A stretch of 64,000 nucleotides of DNA from assembly GCF_002234675.1 (NCBI RefSeq), contig NC_019859.2, positions 7,901,983 through 7,965,982 of the forward strand. Reading direction: 5' to 3'. Below the pieces are notes generated by a model. It did not search any database. It worked only from the letters and a program-made list of their open reading frames with translations, and was not told where the DNA came from. This document shows positions 46,292 through 59,200 of the stretch, piece after piece. The translations under genes were made by a program, and so were the position numbers. Position 1 is the stretch's first letter, and every line of letters starts with the position of its first letter. This stretch comes from Oryzias latipes (lineage: Eukaryota > Chordata > Actinopteri > Beloniformes > Adrianichthyidae).

Positions 46292-47654
46292 TTTAACTGG
46301 GTGTTACTTACAAATGAACTTTAGGACATCATCCTAATGAACCAGAAAGGCAGCAAATGTTTTTTTTACAGCTTTTAACCAAACCTAGTGTCACAGTACA
46401 GCAATAAAAAGCACAACTTAAATGTTTAAACATTTTTATAGTGCAGAAGAAAATTATACTTGGAAGCTTATATGTTTTCTATTATTCTTCCCTGGAAGAA
46501 AAGCTTTTACGGTGCTGATAGTTTCAGCTTTTCAGCATAAATCTTTGCCCTCCTGCTGCTGTTGTCTTCTCTCTCTCTGGAGGCAGAAATCCTGAGAATG
46601 AACAAATGCTGGAATCGATCTGCTGTGGCCCCAGAAATGACTGTGACTGTCAGCTGTGGGAGTCGAGCCGCTGAGCATCCCGCTGCAGACGTGACAGGAG
46701 TTTCCACTCAAGGATGACAGCAGGACTTTTGTTGCTTCAGTGTTCTGCTTCCATCAGTCATCCCAAAAAAAAGAAAACCCAAACTCACAAACCAAACAGT
46801 CTGGGGGTAAACTTCTGTCATTATTAACATTCAGATGAGTTAACTGTGACTCCTCTAAAGCACATTTCCAAAGCCAGAACTCACTGATGATTCATCGTCT
46901 CAGATGAGAGATCATCCTCTGCGTTCTCGCTTCATGCGACTTCGTGCATCTAATCATTCCTCTCATTCATCTGATGCGACTGCAGCAGCCGTTTCTCCAA
47001 AGACGTGAGTCACGAGGAGCTTTGTGCTCGGCTTCAATTGACTGAACCCGAGCGGCTTCCAGCAGAAGCAGCGCTGCCTCTGTTGCCGTAGCAACGCCTG
47101 AGTCAGAGTCGGTGCACTGAAGGCGCCGGGGTCATGCCGAAACTTATTCACATGAGTTGCGATGCACCGATTCATGTTGCTGCTCCGCTGGGAGATGCGG
47201 TGTGACAACGGAGGCTGTTGCCGCAGAAACCAAAAGCAGGACAGGATGTTCCTGCCGCGTCACGGTTCAGGCTCTCAACCATAAAACTTCTGCACCGTTG
47301 GGAAACGACGCAGGCGCGGCTGCTGTGAGCAAACGCCGAACATAGAAGGAATTTCTCATGTTCTTTATAGACTTACAGCATCATTTTTGTGTGTCTAGAA
47401 ACAAATGTTTATGTGTTTTACAATCATACCATCAACACACACTTAAATTATTAAATATTTTAGTGTAAAACAATAACTTTAACTAACCTTCTGGTCTGTT
47501 CTGCAAATGTAAACTTTAAATATGAGTTTGCAAGGACTGGGGAAGGGGAAAATGGATGTTGTATATTTCTTTAACAGTTCCTATTGGATTTCATTAAACT
47601 TTACTTTAAAGCTAAATGTAAGATTTGTAGCACTGATTTTCTTGCATTTAGTAC
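46292..47654 (+). other. SLC24A3 intron 2, unassigned stretch
   Basis: No exon recognised. A moderately GC-rich patch at 47030-47345 has short overlapping ORFs on both strands without recognised content. Confidence 0.45.
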
Positions 47655-48365
47655 TTAAAGACCCACTCAGATGAAAATTGTGTTTTTAACATGTTCTTGT
47701 GGTGTTTTCTGATGATGGAAGACATATAAAGAAAAATCCTCTCAAAATTGCATTTCTGAGTATTGTCTATGAAGACTCTCATTCATCCAGGTTGATTCCA
47801 TCATAGTAGTAGCTTTAGGGGTTGTCATCTGGACTTGTTTTTTTTAAGTTAGAAGACGTCTGACCTCTTATCCAATAGGCTTTGTCAATTGCCAATTGAC
47901 AAAGCCCTAAAGCTACTACTATGATTTCTGAGTCTTTCTTTATTCAAATTGTTATGAATCAGGAGCAGACGAAAAAATGCAGTGTCGTAATAAATACGCT
48001 TGGCGGACCTTCAGCTCCCTGCTTTGCTCCAATCTGATGGATCCACTCGTAGACAAATAGATCCACGTCTTTGTTTTTCCTCGTCTGAGCTAAAATCTGG
48101 ATCTAAACTTCGCGACTGGATAGCTCCAGTGTTGCTCACCTTTATTGTTTCACCCGTAATGTTAGGTTGGGGGTTGAAAGGGACTTTTCAGCATAAGGGC
48201 ATGTAAACAGAGAGCTTTCACCAATGGGGAGGGGAAGGGGAGTGGGGTTGCTTCAGTAGTCCCGCCCACAACTCAGAGGTACACTTTTAATGAACTCCTG
48301 CCTCTCTGCAGAAACTATGTACTAAAAAAAACCACACCGGTTTTTGATTTTTGGACTCTAGGCGT
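47655..48365 (+). mobile_element. Dispersed family A repeat, copy 7 (with insertion)
   Basis: Starts TTAAAGACCCACTCAGATG and runs in family order to CTGCAGAAACTATGTAC. A 172-bp sequence at 47762-47933, bounded by a 10-bp duplication, interrupts it near its start. Confidence 0.7.
47752..47943. mobile_element. 172-bp hairpin-rich insert with 10-bp TSD
   Basis: The insert (47762-47933) lies between identical ATTTCTGAGT at 47752-47761 and 47934-47943. It carries the inverted pair CATAGTAGTAGCTTTAGGG and CCCTAAAGCTACTACTATG, the second copy ending exactly at the TSD. A near-perfect hairpin centred near 47892 (GGCTTTGTCAATTG with CAATTGACAAAGCC) lies inside. The class is unknown. Confidence 0.65.
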
Positions 48366-49006
48366 TGTCCAACATTTTTTTGTTCCATGTAATACTTTTT
48401 TCTGCTGACAGAGTTTGTAACATAACACTATTTCATCCTTATAGCAGCACACAATGGTACATATTTTTTATTCCTAAAACCAGCTGCTCACTCTAAATTG
48501 GTTTATTTAGCTTGTTGAAGTCTTACATTTTGTGCATTTTTTCCATGGGAACAGTTTGCAAGGACAAATGTCATCCGTTATTTTATGACATGTTTCTAAA
48601 ATGTCTAGAATTTGCATCATCTTTTATAAAGTCAGGTGAAAGTTTACTGGGAAAGTTTAGGATTTATGTTTGAGAAGTTCACTTGTTTTGCCTACATTTC
48701 CAGACAAAGGATGGTTACATTCTCAAACATTCTTTGTGCTGAAAAGATTTTAATATAATTTGGATTTATTCTATTCTATTCACGTTGAAGCTGGAATGTA
48801 TCTGATTAGGAGTTTTTACTTTACAAAAAATTGTTAAAAACATATTTTTTAAGACTTTAAACTCTGATTAAATGTTTGACTTTGTTTTATGAATTACTTA
48901 TTTTCTACGGCTTTCTCTGTGACTAATATAAATTTGGATTTCTTTCATTCACTGTTTGTAACATTAAGAAGTCAAACAAAACTCTGAGAACCTAAATTCA
49001 CAGACT
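48366..49006 (+). other. SLC24A3 intron 2, unassigned stretch
   Basis: AT-rich with no recognised feature. Confidence 0.5.
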
Positions 49007-49893
49007 GTGTGCAGCATTACCTACGAACACACAGGTGTGCAGCATTACCTGCAGTCACACAGGTGTCCAGCATTACCTGCAGTCACACAGGTGTGCAGCA
49101 TTACCTGCAGTCACACAGGTGTGCAGCATTACCTGCAGTCACACAGGTGTGCAGCATTACCTGCAGTCACACAGGTGTGCAGCATTACCTGCAGTCACAC
49201 AGGTGTGCAGCATTACCTACGAACACACAGGTGTGCAGCATTACCTGCAGTCACACAGGTGTCCAGCATTACCTGCAGTCACACAGGTGTGCAGCATTAC
49301 CTGCAGTCACACAGGTGTGCAGCATTACCTGCAGTCACACAGGTGTGCAGCATTACCTGCAGTCACACAGGTGTGCAGCATTACCTACAATCACACAGGT
49401 GCATCATAACATGCAGTCACACAGGTGTGCAGCATTACCTGCAGTCACACAGGTGTGCAGCATTACCTGCAGTCACACAGGTGTGCAGCATTACCTGCAG
49501 TCACACAGGTGTGCAGCATTACCTGCAGTCACACAGGTGTGCAGCATTACCTACAATCACACAGGTGCATCATAACATGCAGGCACACAGGTGTGCAGCA
49601 TTACCTGCAGTCACACAGGTGTGCAGCATTACCTGCAGTCACACAGGTGTGCAGCATTACCTGCAGTCACACAGGTGTGCAGCATTACCTGCAGTCACAC
49701 AGGTGTGCAGCATTACCTGCAGTCACACAGGTGTGCAGCATTACCTGCAGTCACACAGGTGTGCAGCATTACCTGCAGTCACACAGGTGTGCAGCATTAC
49801 CTGCAGTCACACAGGAGTGCAGCATTACCTACAGTCACACAGGTGTGCAGCATTAACTGCAGTCACAAAGGTGTGCAGCATTACCTGCAGTCA
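49007..49893 (+). repeat. 28-bp minisatellite, about 32 units
   Basis: A tandem array whose unit starts GTGTGCAGCATTACC and ends TGCAGTCACACAG (28 bp). Most units are identical. Variants include CTACGAACACACAG (units near 49021 and 49217), a GTGTCCAGC variant following each of these, and a shortened GTGCATCATAACATGC unit after ACCTACAATC (near 49400 and 49567). These repeat in blocks, which shows higher-order duplications of several units. Because 28 is not a multiple of 3 and the unit has no stop in any frame, all three + frames are open; the longest is 318 codons. It is not a gene. Confidence 0.95.
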
Positions 49894-50931
49894 AAGTAAA
49901 GCTAAACTTAGTGGTTTAATCATCGGCTCCAAGAATAAAGATATTTTTTGGCCAAACAAATGAATTCTTTAAATAATTTTGAATTTAAGTGGATTATGGC
50001 TGATCATGTGACCTCACATGACTCCCCCCCCCCCCCCCTGCTTCCCTTCAGTTGTCTTCAAGAGGAGCAGACTAGATCCTTGCGCAGTTCCCGTCACATT
50101 AGGAAAAGCTCTACATTCACGTGCATGTTCATGTGCGTGTTCATGTGCGTGTTCACGTGCTACAAACCTGTAGGGAACCACGGGAAAAAAGCAGGAGTCC
50201 TTAAATGTCACACGTTCTGGGCACGGTGACGACCCTTCTGACATGCGATGTGTCGCCCCGTATCATCGTCGCACACTGAGCATGTGCAGAACAAGCCTGC
50301 AGCCTTGCACGTGTGTTTGGAATGCACACAGCATGTGCATGGGGGTGAACCTAAGTGTTAGGGGCTTTGAGCCTTTGGCTTATTTCTTCTGCATTCTACA
50401 AAAACCCTTCAAATGTTCACCTTGCTGGGGACTGTTTAGCTAAAACTTTAGGTTTGGTTTCCTGCCTCAGTAAAGTTTAGTAATGATGAACTTTAATCAG
50501 TTCGTCTGCTTTGATTTGATCAAATTGGGATTTTACTGAATTGGTTTATTTGTTTAGACTTTATAAAAATCCAACAAAACCAACTCAACAAAACCAAAAA
50601 TGACTCATCGGACATTTCTACTTTGTTTTAAAATCTGACACATTTTTCAAATGAATTTCAGATTATTATTATTTTTTTCACATTCTAATCATTTAAGATG
50701 GAGTTTCATACATTTGTTTAATTTTTTTCAACTTTTTTGGTGATTCATATTTTTTGACAACCTGTGAAACAGACATTTATCCTCAAATTCTTCTCAACTG
50801 TAAAAAATCTGTAATTCCCTTAAATCAACTGCTATGATGACTAAATGTAAATCAGTGAAATGCTTTCAGCTGTTCTGCACTTTTTTAGACACATTTACAA
50901 TTACATTAGCAGTTTAAACTTGTTAAAGTTT
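49894..50931 (+). other. SLC24A3 intron 2, stretch with 12-bp tandem repeat
   Basis: Holds a short tandem run of (T/C)GTGCNTGTTCA at about 50117-50160 and a C run at 50024-50038. No exon seen. Confidence 0.5.
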
Positions 50932-51359
50932 ATTTCAACTAGGGCTGCACGATATGAGGAAAACTCGCGATATGCGATATTGGTGATTAATATTGCGATA
51001 ACGATATAATTCGCGGTATATAAACAAATAGCAAAACAACCAAAAACATCATTTCCGTGTTCACTGCAACAGTTTAAAAATGATACTCCAAATGACCCTT
51101 GTCGACATAGGAGGCATACATCGAACATAAAAGGGCTCATCTGATTGATCAACGACGTAAACGGGTCCTTCCTATTGGTTAAATGCATGAAGGGATTTAT
51201 TTCATTTGTTCAATATTTCAAGCTGCCATGAGATTGTTTTAGCACATTTAAGGTAACCATTTATTGCGATTTTCGCCGTCTTTTGCGGTATGCATATTGC
51301 ACAGCTTAATGTCGCGGTAACGATAAATTTGCGGTATATTGTGCAGGCCTAATTTCAAC
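50932..51359 (+). mobile_element. hAT family E element, copy 2, with perfect 8-bp TSD
   Basis: The element spans 50940-51351 (412 bp). Its inverted ends are TAGGGCTGCACGATAT and the complement of ATATTGTGCAGGCCTA. Identical ATTTCAAC flanks at 50932-50939 and 51352-51359 give a perfect hAT-length TSD. It lacks the MITE found in copies 1 and 3, so it shows the uninterrupted element. Confidence 0.9.
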
Positions 51360-53046
51360 TCTTTTTATCTTTCAATATCTGCAAACATATTTAGCGTATA
51401 TTTAGCATAAAACATTTCAGAATTACTTTTGCTTTTATTACTGTTGAGCATTATTAACTTATTTACTCAATATTTTACATTTATAGCATTTTTCAAAACG
51501 TCATTCAAATTTGAACCTTGTTCAGACTGTTAGGCATTAAATTTAAGTTTTGCTTCCTTTATTTTATTTTCTTCAACTTTTTGATAAAATTTAATATTAG
51601 CTTTTATCAGCTGACAAAAGATTAAAACTTTAAATGTTTGCTACATGCCTGGTTGGTTTTTGTTAGTTTACCTGATTATTTACATCAATTGGTTTTCTTT
51701 TTTCCATTGAACCTGCATCTTTTTGTGTCAGGCTGGTCGCTGTTTCCCCCGTCTTCTTGTTTTTGTCCATTTTCTTTAATGGTGTGCGATAAAAACCACT
51801 CCTAACACATGTGCGTCTTAGAGTAATTCTCCAGAACTGGGTTGTCAGAAATCATCTGGAGAAAACTGGTTTTATTTTATTCAGGACGGCTGCATCACGC
51901 TTGCCTGAACCCATTCCCTTTGATTGGATGCAAAGTAAGTGTACTCGCCAGCTGTGGCATATTTCTCCCGTTATCCTGAGATTTGAGTTCAGACACTGAC
52001 TGAATGCGTTCCCACGGTTACAGATCCTCCAAAGGATGTTGACATGAATGAAAAAAAAAAAAAAAAGACGGGAGCGGCTCTCAGATGGGATCTGGAGTTT
52101 TTACCTTTCATGCAGATCATTTCTTTGAAGATGTTTCTTCCTCTTCTTCTTCTCTGAAGTGAGCCAACTCTCTCCACCTCTTCAGCGCGTAATCGCAGCT
52201 TGAGATTGTCAATCAAGCAAATGACCCTGGTAGCATTCAAAAGATGTGTTCACAGCGAGAAAACAAGCGCATAGAAAAGATAAAAACATTTCCCTGTGAG
52301 CATAATTAGTCAGTAATGGTAGATGAGAATAAGTGTAGTCATAATTAGCTGGATAGCCTTCAGTTGGTAGTTTGATTACAAACCAGGGGAGAGAAGAATA
52401 GCAAATCCATAGTTTTTCACTGCTCTCTGTAGAGCACCAAAGCAGGGACTCATTCATCACTGGAGCAGCAAAGACGTCGATAAAGATCAGCGTGTTTGAC
52501 TTTTTCTGGTTGCAAAACTTCAATAGTTTCATAGAAGTTTGAGGACAAAATAAATGTTGATGTGTAGAAGTAGATTTTTGCAGCAGATCTGATTGGACGG
52601 TGCGTAAATGTCTCTGGACGACGGCCAACCAGATCAAGTGCCACTGGCCGCCCAGTAGCTGGGGGGGGGGGGTATAGAAAAAGTGGGCCATTCTGCACCG
52701 CGGGTCATTCCCAACTCCGATTTTAAACACATTATAGTCTGGTAAATTTAGATATTTTTAGACGAAGTGCCTCCAAAGGAAGCACAATCTTCTGTCATCT
52801 TCTGTCTTATCAACCGTAAAGATGCAGCTCTATAAATCGCTGTGGTGCCATCAACATCATCAACGCTGTCTCCCCATTTGGACCCAGGTTGGCTGGGATC
52901 GCCAGGTTGATGCGTGGCCATCGCCGGTCCCCCGGCCCATGTCAACAGCCCTCGCCGAGTGCCCATGCTACCGCATGATATCTAACAGTCGCACGGTGGC
53001 AGTGGGACAGCAGCATGGGGGCAGGGGCAGCGGCTGGAAGGTGGTA
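51360..53046 (+). other. SLC24A3 intron 2, unassigned stretch
   Basis: No exon recognised. Antisense ORFs at 52209-52730 and 52450-52698 overlap without domains. G run at 52662-52672. Confidence 0.45.
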
Positions 53047-53826
53047 CAGTGATCCCTCACTATAACGCGGTTTACCTTTCACGGTTTCGCTACTTCACGG
53101 ATTTGCATCCTGCATCGTGTTCTGCTTTTTGATTGGCTAAAAAGTCCCTCTGCTTCTTCTCTACCTGTGCGTCAATAACATTGCGGTTTAATATGTCCAC
53201 GTACGTAAAACAGCGTGCCAAATTTACAACACGTACGTGCAAATCATCCTGCAATTTTGAGTTTCTCTAAAACCCATAGAAAAAAAGAGCGACAACAACT
53301 GCCAATCACTATGTTCTTTTCCTGAACAAACACACACCTGCACCACGGGCTTCAAATGAAGAAAACACTGCAGAGCAGAGTCAGGATGCAGCAGTTCAGT
53401 CTCAGCGGTTCAGTCTGAAGAGCAGTAAATACACCTGAGTCACTATTTGTCCCACTGCACTTTGTATTTTTTTCATAATCATTTTAAAGTTTCTCCCGTT
53501 TAATCCAATTACTCGGGTCCCGGTGGGCATGGCTAATCTCCGCAATTTGAAGCCTTCTGTTCACATCGATGATTCAAATTATTATTTGACAGTAGAGTAC
53601 AGAAGTTATTTGTTGAAAAAAAGCGTTTCTAAAGTACTTTAATTTGTGAAACAAATGCTTGAGCCTGTAAAATGGTTTGTTCTTTCTTTTCAATGTATAA
53701 TAGAGGATTTAATTGTATAATAATTGTAAAAAAAAAAAAAAAAAAAGAAATTTCTACTTCACGGATTTTGCCTATCATGGGTTCTTTTTGGAACGTAACC
53801 CCCGCGAAAAACAAGGGTTTACTGTA
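53045..53826. mobile_element. Tigger-like element, copy 2 (inverted)
   Basis: The element spans 53047-53824 (778 bp) with TA at both sides. It starts CAGTGATCCCTCACTATAAC and ends CAAGGGTTTACTG, the reverse of copy 1 at 27510-28260. An expanded A run at 53729-53747 makes it longer. Confidence 0.8.
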
Positions 53827-55848
53827 GTCTGAAATTGGCCGATCATCAGATGATTTTGGGGACCTTGGAGACCCTCCCATTAGTGGGTTATCACGCTGCT
53901 GGCTTCCGGCCACCGGCCTGTCACGGGAATGCCACCGCGTGACCTCCAAATGTGCCCGGGCGGCCACTGACCAATGTCAAAAAACGTCCAGTCGCCATTT
54001 AACGTGAACTTTTTCTTAAAACCTCTGCGTGTAAAAATGCGACTTCCACGCGGCCACCTGCAGATTTAGCTGAAAAACCTGGATTGTGGTGGGATTTTGG
54101 AATATGTGACTGGAAAATAAGCTGCATTTATGGGAGAAAAATTTGGGATCAAGAATGGACATTTCCTCTTAAAATGTAAATTCTAATAGTGGAATAGATA
54201 ACAATACTTGACTGAATATCTGCAGGCTTCACTACAGGAACACATTGATGCTTATTTAACTTCATGAAACACAGGAGGAATCTAGTATATTAGTGCAACG
54301 TATGAACAGTGATTAAAATAACCATAAAGAACATGCTAACGAGTCAGCTAAACTCTTTATTGCAGAGATATGAACATTTCTAGTCGTTGTTATGGAAAAT
54401 CACTTTGACGGAGACCACCATAGTAGATCAAACCTCCCTCCCCTTCCCAGCTGTGCACCGTCCTCTGAGCTTCTCCAGCAGAGCAGCTCATCCATCCACA
54501 TGCAGCAAGTCCAACATCCAAAGACCAAATGCGGTCCCACAACCCCCCCTATAACTCCTTCTCGTATTTCCCCCAATGCCAAACCCAGGCAGAGGTGCCT
54601 GCTGGTTCCCATGGTAACCTCTTAGCAGTATTACATCATGGCTGGGAGCAGAGTAGGGCAGAATTTTTCACTCTGGATCCCTGCCTGCTGCCTTCCACCT
54701 TCTGCTGCATCTTCTCTCAGAGCGTTATGTAAGACTCACATCCTCCGACTCCAGTCATTCTGGGTGATGAAGGAAGCCGTGGGTGGGCAGAACTTTTTTT
54801 TGGGGGGAACCATAAGAGGTCATAGCTTCTCCCTACAGAGGCTGCGTGTTTTTTTTTTACAGATCCACTTCACAGGATAACCACCCCCTGACGTCTGACT
54901 GTTTGATTCTCTGACAGGACTTTTCTTTGCTTCTTTGCTTCTTCCTGTCACTAAACGTTATTTTCCGGAAATTCGCCTACGATGACTTTTGAGGTAAAAC
55001 TGAAATATGACGCGGTCTGTGGCTCCCGCCGGCCTGCGTCTGAAAGCAGGAGATTAGTGAGATGAAAGCGCTGGACGCCTCCCGTTTAACAGCGGAGGTT
55101 GCAGGAACTCCCAAGAGGCACTGCTGCACTTCTCCCCCCATTCCAGCCCTGCTCCACGCAGAGTATAAATAAACAGGAAGGATGGAGGTGGAGAGCTTTG
55201 TCAGGTAAAGATGCAGAGGGTGGCTGTCTGCTGGGGATTGTACTGCACACGTGTAAAAGAGCAACCCAGGCCAGAACACCGACTCGTGCACGTGCGTCCA
55301 CCTCGCGCTTTGCACAGTTTCTCTCTGCTGCATAAAGTTTCTTACAGCAATGACCTTATTAATGCCGGACATATTCTCACATCAACAAACTCAATTAATC
55401 TGCAGCATATTTACATATTGTGTATGAGAAACGTGTTGTGAGGATTAACACGAAGATATTCTCCACCAGGCTGGAGTCTTCAGAAATGTTAATATATGAT
55501 TTCTGTGTCGGTGCATCATGAGCAGTCTTTAGACAGAAAACAACACGGATAAATGCTGGAGGCTGCATCAAACAGTGTTGACCGCCCACACAGGGTGTAG
55601 CCTCTCCTTCAACAGCGTCCACCAGCAGAACTTTCTGTTAGAGATTCAGGCGAGTTTAAAGGCAGAACTTTGATTTCCTTTGTATCCATGGCTAACATGG
55701 CAGTTGTGGGGTCATTGATGTATTTGTGAAGGAGTCTCTACTTCATATCACTTTTCTCAAGGTTTTCCTTTTTTTAAGATTGGTTCTCCATTAAGACTTC
55801 ACCAAGATGGTCATAGGGGTAGAAAAACACCACAGAAACTAAAGCGTT
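53827..55848 (+). other. SLC24A3 intron 2, unassigned stretch
   Basis: No exon or bounded repeat recognised. Several 60-130 codon ORFs on both strands at 54390-55440 overlap each other and show no family features. Confidence 0.45.
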
Positions 55849-56131
55849 GGTCACATAAATCTGTACACGGCGTTGACCCGTACGGGTGCTGTGGATTTTT
55901 GGGTTGTTTAGGCTCGTGGAGGGTTGTAGAGAATGGCAGCCGTTTTATTAAGGGGAGTGGAGGTGTGTCCTGCAGTTCCTTTGAAGCTCGTATGGCTTCC
56001 TCAAGAGACGTCATGAAAATGGAATGTTTAATTGTCGGTAAGTGTATCATGAAATACTTTATTTGTAGGACTAATGTGCGTTGGAGGCACTTATGACATA
56101 CAGGTAATACTGTTGTAGGGTGCCCTTGTGC
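55849..56131 (+). repeat. Family P dispersed repeat
   Basis: Shares TTTTTGGGTTG, CTCGTGGAGGGTTGTAGAGA and GTGTGTCCTGCAGTTCCTTTG with 42050-42270 (CCCGTGGAGGGCCGTAGAGA and GTGTGTCTTGCAGTTCTCTTG), ending in a GTTGTAGGGTGCCC / GTTGTATGGTGTCC pair. An unidentified family; a weaker third member is at 29591. Confidence 0.5.
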
Positions 56132-56143
56132 CACACTCTAGTG

Positions 56144-56297
56144 CACAGGTGTCCAATTTCAGGCTTCAAGGGCCCATGTCCTACAACTAACCTGCCATTG
56201 AGGCTCCTTATTGGCTAAACACACCTGATTCAAGTATTCAACCGCAGATGAGGCTCCGTTTCTGAAAAACCAGCAGGAGTCTGACGCCCTTACTACC
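56144..56297. mobile_element. hAT-like fragment
   Basis: CACAGGTGTCCAATTTCAGGC, then TCAAGGGCCCATGTCCTAC and CACACCTGATTCAAGTATTC match a common fish hAT-type repeat. Only one end is recognised. Confidence 0.5.
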
Positions 56298-59200
56298 TTA
56301 CTGACCACATGTTAATGCCACATGCATAGGGTGCGCATCGTTGTGGTTTTGTGGCATTATTTTCAGAGATTTCCTAAGGAACTACACGGTAGCTTTTAGG
56401 GTGATGTCACAGCAGCGTCTGTCGCATAACAAGACCAAGAAAAGCATGTAAGAAGCGTTTTCGGCGGCGTTAAAATACACGTTCTAACAGGTAAAGAGTT
56501 GAACCCTTTCTTCCTCTTTGGTAACACGACAATGGTTGCCTTATATTTGTCCGCGACTCTGTTGATTCATTCCTGCTCTGTTTACGTCGGCTACGGTGGC
56601 CGTTTTGGTTCAGTCACTCTGCTCCAGGAACGGATTGTATTCAGACTGAGGAATCTTAAAGCGAACCAAAGTTCCGTCTGATTGGAAACTAACCGAAACC
56701 ACCTGGAAAGATGGGTCCCGAACCAGGGTCCGCTTGGGTGTATTCAGACTGAAAATTTGTCCCGGATTATCGGAGGAAACCAAGTCTGGTTCACTTAAAG
56801 GGGGGCCAAATGTGTCTGGTCTGAAAACCCCGAAATTTCAATGCCAGTTTAGTCTGATGTCAAATTGAAGCCACAGTGAACACAACAATTAAAGTGTGGC
56901 TTTGTTAAAGGGGAATGGTGGTATGCTAGTTTCTTTTTTTTCATTTCCTTCCTGTGATCTGTGGTTGTGACATTGCTTAAACCACAGAACTACTTTTTAC
57001 CCTGCAAGGTCTTGGTGCCCACATTCAAGGAGGGTAAACATAATTCAAGAAATTTGACAGCATTTATCTAGATAAAATGTAAATTATGGTGTGAAAAATG
57101 TGATAATTACATCATATTTAAAAGTATTTCCTTGTTTTTTTGCTCATCAGGTCCTAATCAGACACTATAGCAACAACAAATTTCCAGTTTCCGGTAATGA
57201 CTGCTCTCGTTTAACTTTATAAATTCACTTGTATTTATCTTAATCTGTTGTAATTTTATAGTTTTCTTTACAATAAGACATCTTCTCTGCATGGCTACAG
57301 AGTAGCTTTACCTTGTACTTACTCTTGTAAAAACTTTTCCAAGAATTTGGACTGAACCATCCATGAAAAGACTCCAGAGTCTGTAAACACCATGTTAACT
57401 GGAATGACCCTTTTTAATGTGACAGCTGGAGTTAGCATTTTTTTTTTCATTTGGGAAATATTTCTTAGAAAAGCTGCTCAAGTTTTGTCACTAGGAGAAG
57501 AAAAGAGAAGAAACCACAGCAGGAAATCGTGCTGCGCGTCCATTCAAAGTCTGTCCTCGGGGGGGGGGGGGGGGGGGGGGGGGGCTGCGTAGTGAAAGTG
57601 GTGTCAGTTCCAGCAGGAGAGCGGCTGAGTGATGCTGACTGATTCCCCCACTGAGGCCGGTTGTGAAGGGAATCCGGCATGATTCAACAAAACCCCATTT
57701 TTTTCTGCATCTTTGTGTGATTTTTTTTTTTCTCCCAGAGCAGAGCACCAGCAGATGTTCAGGGTTCAAGCCTGTGACCCCACTTACAGCCTCTTCTTCT
57801 GCTCATGTCTGATTCATCCTCATGGCAGGTGACGCGACGGGACTCACTCTGGGAGCCAGTTTGTTTGTGGTGATGGTTTCCTCTCCTCTCTGCCTCAACA
57901 AACCTCTGTTGCCATGGAGTTTAGCCGGAAACGGGCGAAGACGCCTGACAGGCTGACATTGATGAAGCAGATCTAAGACCTTCACTGAAGATAGTGACGA
58001 GCAAAGATTTATCACCTTACTGTTGAACTTGTTAGCCATTTTGTGAAGGTATCCAATGTGCATTTTGCATTTTTTCCCCTAATTCTAAGTCATTGCATTT
58101 TATGCACGAAAGGTCTTCTAATTTAGCTCATAGCTCAAGGACCGGTGGAAAATAGTCTCCAATTACAAACCCATCTGCAAAGTAAAGTTTTGCTCAGCTC
58201 CACAAAATTGGTGGTTTCTCGTGTGAAGACCGTCCATCAACTGTCTGCTTCTAATTCAGGGTTTGGGTCACAAGGCCAGCAGTCTAAAATCTGTATCCAG
58301 ACGTCCTTCTTCCAGCTCTTTTGGGGAAACACCATTGTGTCCACTGCCCATTAAGGAGATATAATCATTTTAGCGTGTGCGGGGGCCGCCTCTCGGTTGA
58401 ACATGGCCGTAACATTTCCACAGAAAGGCGTCAGCTGACCCTTCTGGATGTGGAGAAGAAGCGGCTCTTTGACCTCCTCCAGTGGCTTTTAGTCAGACAT
58501 TTCAATGTCATTGCAGTTGCATCATCAAAGCAGAGCTTAGCAGCAAAACTGTTTTATTTCAGAAAACAGCTGTTTCATCTGTGGTTACGACCCCAACGGA
58601 TGCTTCTCCCAGCAAAAAAGCAGAATCCGGTTCTTTATGGCTTCTCAAATCTTCCTCAATAAACACTTTTTTTGTTTTTTTCATTTTGGACGATTCATCC
58701 ACCATCTGTCTGCATCAGCCACTAAAAACCTTCTGTTGAAGTGAGTTTGAGGAGTAAACAGGAAGGAGACTGGATCAAACGCAGAGGTGAGGTAAAACCA
58801 AATTTATAGGTGAGTCTCTTGTCTGAAAACAGACAGAAATGCAGCCCATGAACGGTAAACGAAAGCTCTGCTTAACACACAGCGTTTGTGTACTTGTGCA
58901 GGCATGTGTTTGTGATTGAGCTTTAGAGGCAACTCGGTGCTGTGAAGTGGAACCTCCCAGTGTTGTTTACACGAAGGTTCAGTGGGTTTGTTGTGGGACT
59001 GCGTGGCTCTGCATCACGTCTCCTCGCAGTTATTACCTCTGCTGGGACACCGGACTCCACGCTCGCTGGAAACATCATTAAAAGTCGCGTTTTTATTTCG
59101 GGACTTGAAGGGATTTTGTTCTGATGTTTATGATCCATCTGCGTCTCCGGGGACGTTTTTCCACGGTCTCGTATTCTTGTGCTCCTGTCATAAGATCTGC

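Noticed and set aside
49007..49893. CRISPR-like array of 28-bp repeats
   Set aside because: Units are contiguous with no unique spacers, and the context is a vertebrate intron.
49007..49963. 318-codon ORF
   Set aside because: It is minisatellite sequence; all three frames are open with the same cyclic peptide, and there is no start context or splice support.
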